Shown: positions 32,382 to 41,297, counted from the first letter of the stretch. The stretch: DNA of 44,850 bases from Oscillospiraceae bacterium (GCA_030533325.1 JAUNJJ010000019.1:1-44850), one strand, 5' to 3'. Notes: generated by a model not told the origin, from the sequence alone. Numbers and translations: made by a program.

Positions 32382-33103
32382 GCCGTCTGTATTTAAAAGC
32401 TGAAAATTACGCAGGCAGGACGGTCATTTCTGAAAGTTTTTTTTCAGCACCTCTGAAGATAGCCAAGCCCTTTTATCATGAAAACTTCACCACAGTAATG
32501 ATGATGAGTGCAAGTGCAGGTATGCTTGACGGGGACTGCTATGATATTGAGATAAAGGTTTGCACCGGTGCCAGACTTAGATTCACAGGACAGTCCTTTA
32601 ACAAGATATTCAGAAGCACAAGCGGGAAAGGCGTTGCCCAGAAAGTAAAGATTACTGTTGAAAGCGGGGGAGAGCTTATTTACTCGCCTTGTCCTGTTAT
32701 TCCTTTCAGGGAAAGTATATTTAAAGGTGAAACTGATATTGAAATATGTGATGATTCAAAAATAATGATGTATGATATATTTGCCTGCGGAAGAACGGCT
32801 ATGAATGAAAAGTTTCAGTTTACAGAATACCGTTCACGTATTTCAGTAAAAAAATCAGGAAGATTAATTTTCCTTGATAATACAGAGCTTCTGCCTTCAG
32901 AAACAGATCTGTGCAGTACAGGGTTCTTTGAGGGAAATACGCATTCCGGAACGATGTTTTGTTACGGCTTTCCAAAGCCTGATATTGCTGATGCAGGAGA
33001 AAATGCAGCTGTTACAGATACAGCAGAAGGCTGGTGTGCAAGAATTCTTGCTGACAGCTCACAGCGTATAACTGATTTCTTCGGAAAAATAAAAATGCCA
33101 TGA
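32378..33103 (+). CDS. ureD: Urease accessory protein UreD (UreH)
   Basis: 241 residues. [20 protein letters not shown] and [12 protein letters not shown] belong to the usual beta-helix of UreD (compare 'GxxxGDxxxxxxxxxxGAxxxxTTQ'). [20 protein letters not shown] and [19 protein letters not shown] are also typical. The ATG overlaps the ureG stop. A terminator whose stem contains the stop codon closes the operon. It scaffolds UreF and UreG on the apo-urease. Confidence 0.92.
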   Translation: MSRLYLKAENYAGRTVISESFFSAPLKIAKPFYHENFTTVMMMSASAGMLDGDCYDIEIKVCTGARLRFTGQSFNKIFRSTSGKGVAQKVKITVESGGELIYSPCPVIPFRESIFKGETDIEICDDSKIMMYDIFACGRTAMNEKFQFTEYRSRISVKKSGRLIFLDNTELLPSETDLCSTGFFEGNTHSGTMFCYGFPKPDIADAGENAAVTDTAEGWCARILADSSQRITDFFGKIKMP

Positions 33104-33124
33104 GATACATCATGGCGTTTTTTT
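33097..33124 (+). terminator. Terminator of the urease operon
   Basis: GCCATGA (33097-33103) pairs with TCATGGC (33110-33116), followed by G and seven T. The ureD stop lies in the left arm. Confidence 0.9.
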
Positions 33125-33195
33125 GTGATGATAAATATCACAAAAAAATGCTCGTTTGTGAAGACTGATTTGGCTGAAAAAAATTAGTAAAATAC

Positions 33196-33224
33196 TTGAC
33201 TTTTATAATCCGGTCTGATATAAT
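33196..33224 (+). promoter_or_regulatory. Promoter of the urt operon
   Basis: TTGACT (33196-33201), 17-nt spacer, TATAAT (33219-33224). It starts a leader of about 175 nt that contains tandem hairpins. Confidence 0.85.
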
Positions 33225-33233
33225 ATTTTACAG

Positions 33234-33291
33234 AAACACAAACAGAATATTGGCTGCAACGGAGCAGCAGGTATTGGGTTTGTGTTTTTTT
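33234..33291 (+). promoter_or_regulatory. First terminator-like leader hairpin of urtA
   Basis: AAACACAAAC (33234-33243) pairs with the GTTTGTGTTT after it. Inside, AATATTGGCTGC (33246-33257) pairs with GCAGCAGGTATT (33264-33275) around the hexaloop AACGGA (33258-33263). Seven T follow. A hexaloop with A1 and G4 is what ANTAR regulators recognise, but the usual second such hairpin is not seen. Confidence 0.7.
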
Positions 33292-33311
33292 ATTTTAATA
33301 AGTATAACAAA

Positions 33312-33361
33312 GGCGTTTGATTTTTCTGTTATTGCAGATGAATTAAACGCCGTATTTTTTT
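33312..33361 (+). promoter_or_regulatory. Second terminator-like leader hairpin of urtA
   Basis: GGCGTTT (33312-33318) pairs with AAACGCC (33345-33351), with partial pairing inside, and is followed by TATTTTTTT. A third small hairpin (GGATAA 33362-33367 with TTATCC 33376-33381) lies just before the ribosome binding site. Confidence 0.65.
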
Positions 33362-33405
33362 GGATAATAAAAGTGTTATCCAAAAAGGAAAGAGGTTGTT
33401 TTATT

Positions 33406-34704
33406 ATGAAAATCAAAGAAAAACTCAGAGCTGTTTCGTCATTACTTATTGCCGGTGCAATGATTACAGGACTTGTATCCTGCGGGAATGCACAGACAGA
33501 CAGTACAGACAGCAAAAATGAATCTTCTTCGGCACCGGCTGCAAGTAACGGTGATACAGTTTCTGTAGGTATTCTTCATTCTCAGAGTGGTACGATGGCT
33601 ATGGCAGAAGCTCCTATGATTGAAGCTGTTGAGATGGCTATTGAAGAAATAAATGCGGACGGCGGCGTACTTGGAAAGCAGATTTCATATGTTCTTGAAG
33701 ACGGTGCTTCAGATGCAGCTATATTTGCAGAAAAGGCAACCAAGCTTCTTACAAGTGACAAGGTTGCAACAATCTTTGGATGCTGGACATCAGCTTCAAG
33801 AAAGGCTGTACTTCCTGTAGTTGAAGAACAGGACGGACTTCTCTGGTATCCGGTTCAGTATGAAGGACTTGAGTCATCACACAATATTATGTATACAGCA
33901 CCATGTCCGAATCAGCAGGCTGTTCCGGCAATTGATTATCTTATGGAAAAATGCAAGGGTGATGACGGTAAACTGAAGGTATTCCTTTTCGGTTCTGATT
34001 ATGTATATCCACGTACAACAAATACAATTATCAAAGGTATGCAGAAGGATTACGGATTTGAAATTGTCGGTGAAGAATATATTCCGCTTGGATACACAGA
34101 CTGTTCAACAGTAATTACAAAGATTCAGCAGACAAAGCCTGATGTAATCATCAATACAATCAACGGTGACTCAAACGTTTCATTCTTCAAGCAGTACCGT
34201 GACGCCGGACTTAGTCCTGATCAGGTTCAGGTAATGAGTTTCTCAGCATATGAAGAGGATATCAGAGGTATGGGTGCTGAATATTCTGAAGGAACGCTGT
34301 TTGCATGGAACTATTTCCAGTCTGTAGACACAGAGGAATCAAAGAAGTTCACAGAGAAGTTTAAGGAGGAATTTGGTTCTGACAAGGTTACAGGTGATCC
34401 GGTTGTAAATGCTTATGAAGGCGTTTATCTCTGGAAGGCAGCAGTTGAAAAGGCAGGAACATTTGATGTTGAACCAGTTATCAGTGCATGTGAAAGCGGT
34501 TCTATAGAAGCTGATACACCTGAAGGAAAGGTTACAATTGCTTCCGGTACAACTCATCACTGTCTGCAGAAGGTTATTGTAGGTGAATGTAATGCTGAAG
34601 GTCAGATGGATATTTTATGGGAAACACCTGACAGAGTAGAACCGGATCCGTGGCTTACACAGTACAGCTGGGCAAAGGATGCAGGACTTACTGGTGAAAA
34701 CTAA
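33406..34704 (+). CDS. urtA: Urea ABC transporter, substrate-binding lipoprotein
   Basis: 432 residues. The lipoprotein signal ends in ITGLVSCGN (lipid Cys ~25), followed by a Ser/Asp-rich linker. The periplasmic-binding type I fold of the UrtA/AmiC group has VGILHSQSGTMAMAEAPMIE, FGCWTSASRKAVLPVVEEQD, GLLWYPVQYEGLESSHNIMY and TIASGTTHHCLQKVIVGE. AAAGAGG precedes the ATG. The frame upstream covers the leader hairpins and is not coding. It captures urea (possibly short amides) at the cell surface. A strong terminator after it should make it the most abundant product of the operon. Confidence 0.92.
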   Translation: MKIKEKLRAVSSLLIAGAMITGLVSCGNAQTDSTDSKNESSSAPAASNGDTVSVGILHSQSGTMAMAEAPMIEAVEMAIEEINADGGVLGKQISYVLEDGASDAAIFAEKATKLLTSDKVATIFGCWTSASRKAVLPVVEEQDGLLWYPVQYEGLESSHNIMYTAPCPNQQAVPAIDYLMEKCKGDDGKLKVFLFGSDYVYPRTTNTIIKGMQKDYGFEIVGEEYIPLGYTDCSTVITKIQQTKPDVIINTINGDSNVSFFKQYRDAGLSPDQVQVMSFSAYEEDIRGMGAEYSEGTLFAWNYFQSVDTEESKKFTEKFKEEFGSDKVTGDPVVNAYEGVYLWKAAVEKAGTFDVEPVISACESGSIEADTPEGKVTIASGTTHHCLQKVIVGECNAEGQMDILWETPDRVEPDPWLTQYSWAKDAGLTGEN

Positions 34705-34761
34705 TTTAGCTGATATGCACGGAAGTGCAGGGCAATAAAAATAAATTAAAATGCACAATGA

Positions 34762-34806
34762 GGTGCAGATAAATATATTTCAGGTATATTTATCTGCACC
34801 TTTTTT
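34762..34806 (+). terminator. Strong internal terminator between urtA and urtB
   Basis: GGTGCAGATAAATATA (34762-34777) pairs perfectly with TATATTTATCTGCACC (ending 34800), followed by six T. No promoter is obvious before urtB, so read-through sets the ratio of binding protein to permease. Confidence 0.9.
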
Positions 34807-34856
34807 GTATGATTTTTAAAATTACATAAAAACATCAGAGAAAGGAAGCATGCAGT

Positions 34857-35765
34857 ATGGATATATTCTTTATGCAGCTTTTCAATGGTTTGAGTGTAAG
34901 TTCCATATATCTGTTAGCGTCTCTCGGACTTGCTATAACATTCGGTCTTATGGGAGTCATAAATATGGCTCACGGAGAGTTTATAATGATAGGAGCATAC
35001 ACCACATACGTTGTTGAAGGTATATGGATTTCGATGATGCCTGAAAGTTCATCCGGCGGATTTTTTATTGCTGCTATATTTATTTCATTTATAGTTACAG
35101 CGTTAATCGGGATTATTCTTGAAAGACTGGTTATCCGGCATCTTTACGGAAGACCTCTTGACAGTCTGCTTGTTACATGGGGAATAAGTCTTGTACTTCA
35201 GCAGGCGGCACGTTCGGTATTCGGCGCGGCAAACGTCAGCGTTTCATGTCCGCAGTATCTTAACGGAAATGTTCCGGTGTACGGAGCATTTTCGATGTCA
35301 AGCAAGAGACTTTTCATAATGGCTCTTTCAGTATTATGTGTTGTTCTTCTTACGCTTTTTATGTATAAAACAAGACCAGGAAGAAATATCAGAGCAGCCA
35401 TGCAGAACAGATCAATGGCATCAAGTCTTGGTGTAAATACATCTGTGTGCGATATGATGACTTTTGGTATCGGTTCAGGATTCGCAGGAATTGCAGGTGC
35501 TGCAATAACACTTCTCGGACCGGTTGGTCCTACAGTTGGTCAGTCATATATAGTCGATACATTTATGACTGTTGTTGTCGGCGGTGTAGGAAGAATAATC
35601 GGATGTATCACAGGTTCGCTGATAATTGGTCTCGGGGGACCAACTTTCGAATTCTTTACATCAGCCTCACTTGGAAAGGTTCTTATTTTCATAGTTGTAA
35701 TAATTATTCTTCAGTTCAGACCAAAGGGAATATTTACAATACACAGTCGTTCCCTTGATGATTAA
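34857..35765 (+). CDS. urtB: Urea ABC transporter permease UrtB
   Basis: 302 residues, LivH-type permease with about eight membrane helices. It starts LFNGLSVSSIYLLASLGLAI and has the family stretch GVINMAHGEFIMIGAYTTYV, the cytosolic coupling region LGVNTSVCDMMTFGIGSGFA and VVVGGVGRIIGCITGSLIIG. AAAGGAAG is upstream of the ATG. The N-terminal ~200-residue signal and extra domain found in some UrtB proteins is absent. It pairs with UrtC to form the channel. Confidence 0.93.
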   Translation: MDIFFMQLFNGLSVSSIYLLASLGLAITFGLMGVINMAHGEFIMIGAYTTYVVEGIWISMMPESSSGGFFIAAIFISFIVTALIGIILERLVIRHLYGRPLDSLLVTWGISLVLQQAARSVFGAANVSVSCPQYLNGNVPVYGAFSMSSKRLFIMALSVLCVVLLTLFMYKTRPGRNIRAAMQNRSMASSLGVNTSVCDMMTFGIGSGFAGIAGAAITLLGPVGPTVGQSYIVDTFMTVVVGGVGRIIGCITGSLIIGLGGPTFEFFTSASLGKVLIFIVVIIILQFRPKGIFTIHSRSLDD

Positions 35766-35792
35766 AATAAAATGTACAGGAGGTGCTGCTGC

Positions 35793-36929
35793 ATGGCATC
35801 ATCGGGATCAGATATAAGAAGCAGAAGAGGCAGTTTTAAGGAGAAACTTACAGCAACTAATATTCTTGCAGTAATTATATTCGTTTTTCTTGCAGTCGTT
35901 CCGCTTTTTATGTCGCCGTTCAGAGTAAATATGTTCGGGAAATATATGTGCTTTGCACTTGTTGCACTTGGAATTGATATGATATGGGGATATACAGGAA
36001 TTCTTTCACTTGGCCATGGTGTGTATTTCGGCATAGGGGCATACTGTATGGCTATGCATCTTAAGCTCGAAGCAAGCGGAGGTGCACTGCCTGACTTTAT
36101 GAGCTGGAGCGGGGTTACTGAACTTCCTGCTTTCTGGAAACCTTTTGCCGGGAATGTGTTTACTGTTATTTCTATAATAGCACTGCCGGTAATTCTGGCT
36201 GCGGTAATAGGAACTCTTACATTCCTGAACAGAATAAAGGGTGTTTACTTCAGTATTCTTTCACAGGCACTTGCTTATGCACTTGCAACATTTCTTATTG
36301 GCCGTCAGGAATTTTTCGGCGGATCAAACGGACTGACCGGTTTTACAAAGATTTTTGGTGTAAGCCTTGCATCCCAGAACACAAAATATGTACTGTTCTA
36401 TGTAACACTTGCAGCTCTTGTTATCTGTTTCCTCGTATGCAGATATCTTGTCGGAAAAAGATTCGGACGTGTTTGTCTGGCTGTAAGGGATGCAGAAAAC
36501 CGTGCAAGATTTACAGGTTACTCACCTGCAAAGTATAAGGTTTTTGTATACTGTCTTTCAGCAGCACTTGCAGGTATTGCTGGTGCGCTGTATGTTCCGC
36601 AGGTAGGTATTGTCTCTCCTACAGATATTGGTATAACACCTTCAACGGAGATGGTTATCTGGACTGCAATCGGCGGAAAAGCAACTCTTATCGGACCGGT
36701 TCTCGGTGCTATATTAGTAAATCTTTTTAAGAGTATTATCTCTGAGAACTTTCCTTCAGTATGGCAGTTTTTCCTTGGATTCATATGTGTGGCAGTAATT
36801 CTTCTTCTTCCGGGCGGACTTGTTTCGCTCAAGGATATTCCTTCAAAAATTAAGGCTGCAAAGGAAAAGAAGGAGGCTAATGAAAAGGAAATGGCAAAGG
36901 CACAGTCTGAAGAAAAAGCAGCTGAATGA
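35793..36929 (+). CDS. urtC: Urea ABC transporter permease UrtC
   Basis: 378 residues, LivM-type permease with about nine helices. Motifs are ALGIDMIWGYTGILSLGHGV, YFSILSQALAYALATFLIG, FGGSNGLTGF and AALAGIAGALYVPQVGIVSP. The C-terminus is a long charged tail (KAAKEKKEANEKEMAKAQSE) of unknown role. ATG 35793 is used because AGGAGG lies 9 nt upstream; the earlier ATG at 35772 lies before that site. It is the second membrane subunit of the urea importer. Confidence 0.93.
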   Translation: MASSGSDIRSRRGSFKEKLTATNILAVIIFVFLAVVPLFMSPFRVNMFGKYMCFALVALGIDMIWGYTGILSLGHGVYFGIGAYCMAMHLKLEASGGALPDFMSWSGVTELPAFWKPFAGNVFTVISIIALPVILAAVIGTLTFLNRIKGVYFSILSQALAYALATFLIGRQEFFGGSNGLTGFTKIFGVSLASQNTKYVLFYVTLAALVICFLVCRYLVGKRFGRVCLAVRDAENRARFTGYSPAKYKVFVYCLSAALAGIAGALYVPQVGIVSPTDIGITPSTEMVIWTAIGGKATLIGPVLGAILVNLFKSIISENFPSVWQFFLGFICVAVILLLPGGLVSLKDIPSKIKAAKEKKEANEKEMAKAQSEEKAAE

Positions 36930-36960
36930 AAACTCTGAAATTTGAAAGGATGTGACTGAT

Positions 36961-37728
36961 ATGTCAGCTGAAAAAAAGGTCGTTCTTGATATTAACAATG
37001 CAAGTATTACTTTCGGTAATTTCAGAGCAGTAAAAAACGTAACGACTCATGTTTATGAAAATGAAATAAGATTTCTGATAGGGCCTAACGGTGCCGGGAA
37101 GACTACTCTTCTTGATGCAATATGCGGAAAGAACAAGCTTTCTGAAGGAAATATTGTATATCATTATAACGGTGAGGAATATGATCTCCCGAAAATAAAG
37201 GAGAATAAAATTGTAAATCTCGGTGTAGGAAGAAAATTTCAGGCTCCAAGTGTATTTACAGGACTTACGGTTTTTCAGAATATGGAGCTTGCTGTGGTAA
37301 GTAACCGTGGAATATTTTCATCAGTAAAAAGCAGATTAACTTCTGAGGAAACAGAGAGAATAAAGGATCAGCTCGAGTTTGTCGGACTCTATCAATACAG
37401 AGATGAATATCCGTCAATTCTTTCCCATGGTCAGAAGCAGTGGCTTGAGATTGCCATGCTTTGTGTATCAAGGCCGAAATTAATGCTTCTTGATGAACCG
37501 GTTGCCGGTATGGGCAGAAGAGAAACTGAACGTACTGCTGAACTTCTGAGAATTATTCAGAAGGACTGTACGGTAATTGTAGTTGAACACGATATGCAGT
37601 TTGTACGTGAAGTAGCAACAATGGTTACAGTTCTTCATGACGGAGAAATTCTTTGTGAAGGTTCCATGGATGAAGTTCAGAATAATCAGCAGGTAATAGA
37701 TGTTTATCTTGGAAGAGGCGGAGAATAA
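36961..37728 (+). CDS. urtD: Urea ABC transporter ATP-binding protein UrtD
   Basis: 255 residues, LivG-type ATPase. Walker A is FLIGPNGAGKTTLLDAI. The FQAPSVFTGLTVFQNMELAV segment is typical of the branched-chain/urea group. The signature is a degenerate LSHGQKQWLEIAMLC, Walker B is KLMLLDEPVAGMGRRE, and VIVVEHDMQFV carries the switch His. ATG 36961 with AAAGGA upstream. It powers urea uptake with UrtE. Confidence 0.94.
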   Translation: MSAEKKVVLDINNASITFGNFRAVKNVTTHVYENEIRFLIGPNGAGKTTLLDAICGKNKLSEGNIVYHYNGEEYDLPKIKENKIVNLGVGRKFQAPSVFTGLTVFQNMELAVVSNRGIFSSVKSRLTSEETERIKDQLEFVGLYQYRDEYPSILSHGQKQWLEIAMLCVSRPKLMLLDEPVAGMGRRETERTAELLRIIQKDCTVIVVEHDMQFVREVATMVTVLHDGEILCEGSMDEVQNNQQVIDVYLGRGGE

Positions 37729-37749
37729 AATCAGAAAGGTGTGTTTTCG

Positions 37750-38436
37750 ATGCTGGAGCTTGAACATGTAACGGCAGCATACAGCGGAAGTCAGGTACTG
37801 TTTGGTGTAAATATAAAGGCAGAAGCAGGTGATGTTACCTGTCTTGTCGGAAGAAATGGTGTTGGGAAGTCAACTACTTTAAAATCTGTAATGGGGCTGG
37901 TAAACACTCCGGCTGGAGATATAAAGCTTGACGGAAAAAGTGTTTTTAAAATGCCGCCTTACGCAAGAGCAAAAGCCGGAATAGGGTATGTTCCTCAGGG
38001 ACGTGAGATATTTCCGCAGCTTTCGGTAAGAGAGAATATTCTTCTTGGAATGGAAGCAAACAGAAAAATTAAAACTATTCCGGATTATATTTTTGAAACT
38101 TTTCCGATTTTAAAGGAATTTCTTGAAAGAAGAGGCGGAGATCTTTCCGGAGGTCAGCAGCAGCAGCTTGCAATAGCCAGAGCCGTTGTGTCAAGACCTA
38201 AGGTGCTGATTCTTGATGAGCCTACAGAAGGCATTCAGCCGTCAGTAATACAGGAAATAGGGAGAGTAATTACTAAACTGAAAAAAGATATGGCAATTCT
38301 GATGGTTGAACAGTATCTGGAATTTGTTCTTGAGGTTTCTGACAAGTGTTATGTTATGGAGAAAGGACGCATTTCTATGAGCGGTCCGACTGAAACACTT
38401 GACAAGAGGAAGCTTCAGACACTGCTTTCAATGTAA
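37750..38436 (+). CDS. urtE: Urea ABC transporter ATP-binding protein UrtE
   Basis: 228 residues, LivF-type ATPase. It starts MLELEHVTAAYSGSQVLFGV, with Walker A VGRNGVGKSTTLKSVM, YVPQGREIFPQLSVRENILL, signature DLSGGQQQQLAIARAVV, Walker B KVLILDEPTEGIQPS and MVEQYLEFV. AAAGGTG is upstream; ATG 37750 rather than the GTG at 37741. It completes the urea transporter. Confidence 0.94.
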   Translation: MLELEHVTAAYSGSQVLFGVNIKAEAGDVTCLVGRNGVGKSTTLKSVMGLVNTPAGDIKLDGKSVFKMPPYARAKAGIGYVPQGREIFPQLSVRENILLGMEANRKIKTIPDYIFETFPILKEFLERRGGDLSGGQQQQLAIARAVVSRPKVLILDEPTEGIQPSVIQEIGRVITKLKKDMAILMVEQYLEFVLEVSDKCYVMEKGRISMSGPTETLDKRKLQTLLSM

Positions 38437-38473
38437 AATATGCTTAAAATGGAGCGGAAAGGATTGATTAACT

Positions 38474-38797
38474 ATGAAGATGATAAGGGCAATTGTCAGA
38501 CCTGAAAAGTCAAGAGATGTAATTGATGCTCTTTCAGACAAGGGATTTAACTCAGTTACCGAGATAGATGTATATGGCCGCGGCAAGCAGAAGGGTATTA
38601 CAATCGGTGCAGTCAAATATGATGAACTTCCGAAAATAATGCTTCTGATTATAGTAGATGATGAAGATGAAAAAACAGTAATAGATACTATACTTGAAAA
38701 TGCGAAAACCGGTGAGGGTACTATGGGTGATGGACGAATATTTGTCATTCCGGTTGAAAGTGCATATACAATCAGTACACGCGAAGAAGGAATCTGA
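38474..38797 (+). CDS. PII signal protein, NifI1-like
   Basis: 107 residues. It starts MIRAIVRPEKSRDVIDALSD. A T-loop with DVYGRGKQKGITIGAVKYDE follows in place of the GlnB form, which would carry Tyr51 uridylylation. The C-terminal signature is GDGRIFVIPVESAYTISTRE. The YGRGKQKG and YDELPKIMLL style is that of NifI1/PII proteins of methanogens and clostridia rather than GlnB or GlnK. It binds ATP/ADP and 2-oxoglutarate and probably controls urea uptake or nitrogen enzymes. It lies in the urt operon, directly before a second, different PII gene. Confidence 0.9.
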   Translation: MKMIRAIVRPEKSRDVIDALSDKGFNSVTEIDVYGRGKQKGITIGAVKYDELPKIMLLIIVDDEDEKTVIDTILENAKTGEGTMGDGRIFVIPVESAYTISTREEGI

Positions 38798-38813
38798 CCG
38801 GAGGTACATTTTT

Positions 38814-39146
38814 ATGAAAGAGATAATCGCTCTCATTCGTCCGGAAAAAACGGAGGATACTAAAAAAGCACTCGAGGCAATCGGACTTGGTGCGTTTACA
38901 GGACGCCGTGTAATGGGCAAGGGTAAAAAACCAATAGATTTAAAGGACGGAAGCGGAAATGTCATTATGAAGTCATATCTCCTTCCGAAAAGACTGCTTG
39001 TTATTGAAGCAGAAGATGAGGACGTTGACAGGATTGTCACTATAATTACACTTGTAAACAGTACAGGTGAAAAGGGTGACGGACGAATATTCGTTGTTCC
39101 TGTTGAGAGTTCATACAGTATTCATTCAGGAGAAAAAATATACTGA
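38814..39146 (+). CDS. PII signal protein, NifI2-like
   Basis: 110 residues. It starts MKEIIALIRPEKTEDTKKAL. A longer T-loop (GAFTGRRVMGKGKKPIDLKD, then GSGNVIMKSYLLPKRLLVI) resembles NifI2. The C-terminal signature is GDGRIFVVPVESSYSIHSGE. GGAGG is at about 38800; ATG 38814, while the upstream frame overlaps the first PII gene and is a shadow. NifI1/NifI2 pairs normally regulate nitrogenase as a hetero-complex. Here the pair stands with a urea importer and formamidase and without nif genes, so its target is probably the transporter or another nitrogen enzyme. Confidence 0.88.
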   Translation: MKEIIALIRPEKTEDTKKALEAIGLGAFTGRRVMGKGKKPIDLKDGSGNVIMKSYLLPKRLLVIEAEDEDVDRIVTIITLVNSTGEKGDGRIFVVPVESSYSIHSGEKIY

Positions 39147-39209
39147 AAAATATGAAATAAAGACAAATGTCTTTATATAAATTTATTAAATTATTTAGGA
39201 GGTATTACC

Positions 39210-40214
39210 ATGGGAAGTATTGGTAGTATGAGCAAACCAGAGAATGGATTTTTAGTAGCTGCGATTCAGTTTCCGGCACCTGTTGTCAATTCAAGAGCTG
39301 ATATTGACAAGCAGATTGAAAGCATTGTAAAGACGATTCATGCTACAAAGGCTGGCTATCCGGGTGTAGAACTTATAGTGTTTCCGGAATACAGTACTCA
39401 GGGTCTGAATACGTCAAAGTGGCTTACAGAGGAATTTCTGTGTGATGTACCTGGTGCTGAAACAGAGATATTTGGAAAGGCGTGTAAGGAAGCAGGCGTA
39501 TACGGTGTATTTTCTATCATGGAAAGAAATCCTGATCCTGACAAGAACCCATATAATACTGCAATTATTATTAACCCTGAAGGCGAGATATGCCTGAAGT
39601 ATCGTAAGCTGTTTCCATGGAACCCTATTGAACCATGGTATCCAGGTGATCTTGGTATGCCGGTATGTGACGGTCCCGGAGGTTCAAAACTTGCTGTATG
39701 TATCTGCCACGACGGTATGATTCCTGAACTTGCAAGAGAAGCTGCATATAAAGGATGCAATGTTTATATCAGAATTTCCGGTTACAGTACTCAGGTTAAT
39801 GAACAGTGGATTCTTACTAACAGATCAAACGCATGGCAGAACCTTATGTATACAGTAGCAGTAAATCTTGCCGGATATGACGGAGTATTCTATTATTTTG
39901 GTGAAGGTCAGATTACTAACTTTGACGGTACAGTTCTTGTACAGGGTCAGAGAAATCCATGGGAAATTGTTACTGCTGAAATTTATCCATGTCTTGCAGA
40001 TGGTGCGAGACGAACATGGGGTCTTGAAAATAACATTTATAATCTTGGACACAGAGGATATGTTGCATATCCGGGCGGACAGCCTGATACACAGATGACA
40101 TATATCAAGGATCTTGCTGAAGGTAAATATCACCTTCCCTGGGAAGATGAAATGACTATTAAGGACGGATCAATATATGGATATCCGACAACAGGCGGAA
40201 GATTTGGCAAGTAA
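39210..40214 (+). CDS. amiF: Formamidase
   Basis: 334 residues, the same length as Helicobacter AmiF. The nitrilase-superfamily triad is at Glu60 ([11 protein letters not shown]), Lys133 ([12 protein letters not shown]) and Cys166 ([13 protein letters not shown]), exactly the AmiF numbering. The start [20 protein letters not shown] and C-terminal [11 protein letters not shown] also fit AmiF rather than the ~340-residue aliphatic amidase AmiE. AGGAGGT precedes the ATG. It hydrolyses formamide to formate and ammonia in the cytosol, so it adds a second ammonium source to the urea system. It is probably co-transcribed with urt and PII. Confidence 0.9.
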   Translation: MGSIGSMSKPENGFLVAAIQFPAPVVNSRADIDKQIESIVKTIHATKAGYPGVELIVFPEYSTQGLNTSKWLTEEFLCDVPGAETEIFGKACKEAGVYGVFSIMERNPDPDKNPYNTAIIINPEGEICLKYRKLFPWNPIEPWYPGDLGMPVCDGPGGSKLAVCICHDGMIPELAREAAYKGCNVYIRISGYSTQVNEQWILTNRSNAWQNLMYTVAVNLAGYDGVFYYFGEGQITNFDGTVLVQGQRNPWEIVTAEIYPCLADGARRTWGLENNIYNLGHRGYVAYPGGQPDTQMTYIKDLAEGKYHLPWEDEMTIKDGSIYGYPTTGGRFGK

Positions 40215-40275
40215 AAACTTATTTTTTTACCATTTCAGCTAATATCTTAAATTTGATATCTTCATTTCTCCCTTT

Positions 40276-40313
40276 GATAGTACTGCAGCTAATTTTATTG
40301 CTGCAGTGCTGTC
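40276..40313. other. Strong hairpin after amiF without a T-run
   Basis: Fourteen base pairs (40276-40289 with 40300-40313, two G-T pairs; core ACTGCAGC/GCTGCAGT) close a 10-nt loop. It is followed by AAAATATT rather than T, so it may be a 3'-end protecting or processing stem and not a classical terminator. Confidence 0.6.
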
Positions 40314-40346
40314 AAAATATTATATAAACAGAAAGAGTGAGTTAAT

Positions 40347-41093
40347 ATGGACAGCAAAGTTCTTGCAGTTGTTGATGGGGCAGAGATAACAGAACGTGCA
40401 CTTGAGCGGATTATCGAAAAATATCCGGTCGAAAAAAGAATCTATTTTGAAACTGATCAGGGGAAGAAACAGCTCCTTGAACAGAAGGTTGCATTTTCTG
40501 TTTTCGGAAAATATGCACGTGAAAATAAACTTGATAAAACCGAACAGTTTGTAAACAGATTAAATGATATTGTTGATCAGATGCTGACTCAGACGGTTAT
40601 AAGCGATTTGTTTGAGAAGGTTAAGGTTGATGAGAATGAAACCAGAAAATTCTATGATGAAAATCCGGATAAATTTGCACTTGAAGAAACTGTATCTGCA
40701 AGACATATTCTTGTTGACAGCGAAGAAAAGGCAAAAGAAATCAGAAAAATGATTGATGCCGGAGAAATAAGCTTTGAAGATGCTGCGAAAAAATATTCAG
40801 AGTGTCCTTCAAAAGAGAAGGGAGGTTCTCTCGGATATTTCAAGCATGGCATGATGGTTAAGGAATTTGATGAGGTTGCTTTTTCACAGCCTGAAGGACA
40901 GATGAGCAGGCCGGTAAAAACTCAGTTCGGATGGCATCTTATTATAACAGATGATAAAACTGCTCCAGGAACTATGAAGTTTGAGGAAGTAAGCGAAAAG
41001 CTTGAAAGTCAGCTCAGAGAAAAGAAACAGCAGGAAGTTTATGAAGAAATGTATAACTCACTTAAAGAAAAATATAATGTAAATATTTATTAA
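40347..41093 (+). CDS. Cytosolic parvulin-type peptidyl-prolyl cis-trans isomerase
   Basis: 248 residues. The N-terminal helical SurA/PrsA-like region starts SKVLAVVDGAEITERALERI, but has no signal peptide or lipobox. The parvulin domain (~115-205) has VSARHILVDSEEKAKEIRKM, SECPSKEKGGSLGYFKHGMM and KTQFGWHLIITDDKT. A short coiled C-terminus follows. It therefore acts inside the cell, unlike PrsA. GAAAGAGTGAG is upstream of the ATG. A strong terminator at 41158 closes the unit. Its link to the nitrogen genes is only positional. Confidence 0.88.
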   Translation: MDSKVLAVVDGAEITERALERIIEKYPVEKRIYFETDQGKKQLLEQKVAFSVFGKYARENKLDKTEQFVNRLNDIVDQMLTQTVISDLFEKVKVDENETRKFYDENPDKFALEETVSARHILVDSEEKAKEIRKMIDAGEISFEDAAKKYSECPSKEKGGSLGYFKHGMMVKEFDEVAFSQPEGQMSRPVKTQFGWHLIITDDKTAPGTMKFEEVSEKLESQLREKKQQEVYEEMYNSLKEKYNVNIY

Positions 41094-41157
41094 AAATCAG
41101 ATATCTATTGTTATCTGCTGTTTAATGCAGGTATTCAATTCATATACCTCTTACAAA

Positions 41158-41196
41158 AAATCACCTCCGTTTTTTAGCCATTACGGAGGTGATTTT
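41158..41196. terminator. Intrinsic terminator after the parvulin gene
   Basis: AAATCACCTCCG (41158-41169) pairs perfectly with CGGAGGTGATTT (41184-41195). T residues follow on the plus strand, and T-rich sequence also follows on the minus strand. Confidence 0.9.
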
Positions 41197-41268
41197 GCAT
41201 TGTAAATATTAATGTTTTTTATAGAAATATCCCGAAAAAATGTAATAGAAATGTAACTGTAAAGAGTA

Positions 41269-41297
41269 TTGCATTTTCCGGATAAATATTTTATAAT
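41269..41297 (+). promoter_or_regulatory. Promoter of the small membrane protein pair
   Basis: TTGCAT (41269-41274), 17-nt spacer, TATAAT (41292-41297), about 45 nt before the start at 41344. Confidence 0.75.

Noticed and set aside
38694-38813. Extended N-terminus of the second PII protein
   Set aside because: The upstream frame overlaps the first PII gene; GGAGG and the family start (MKEIIALIRP) fix the start at 38814.
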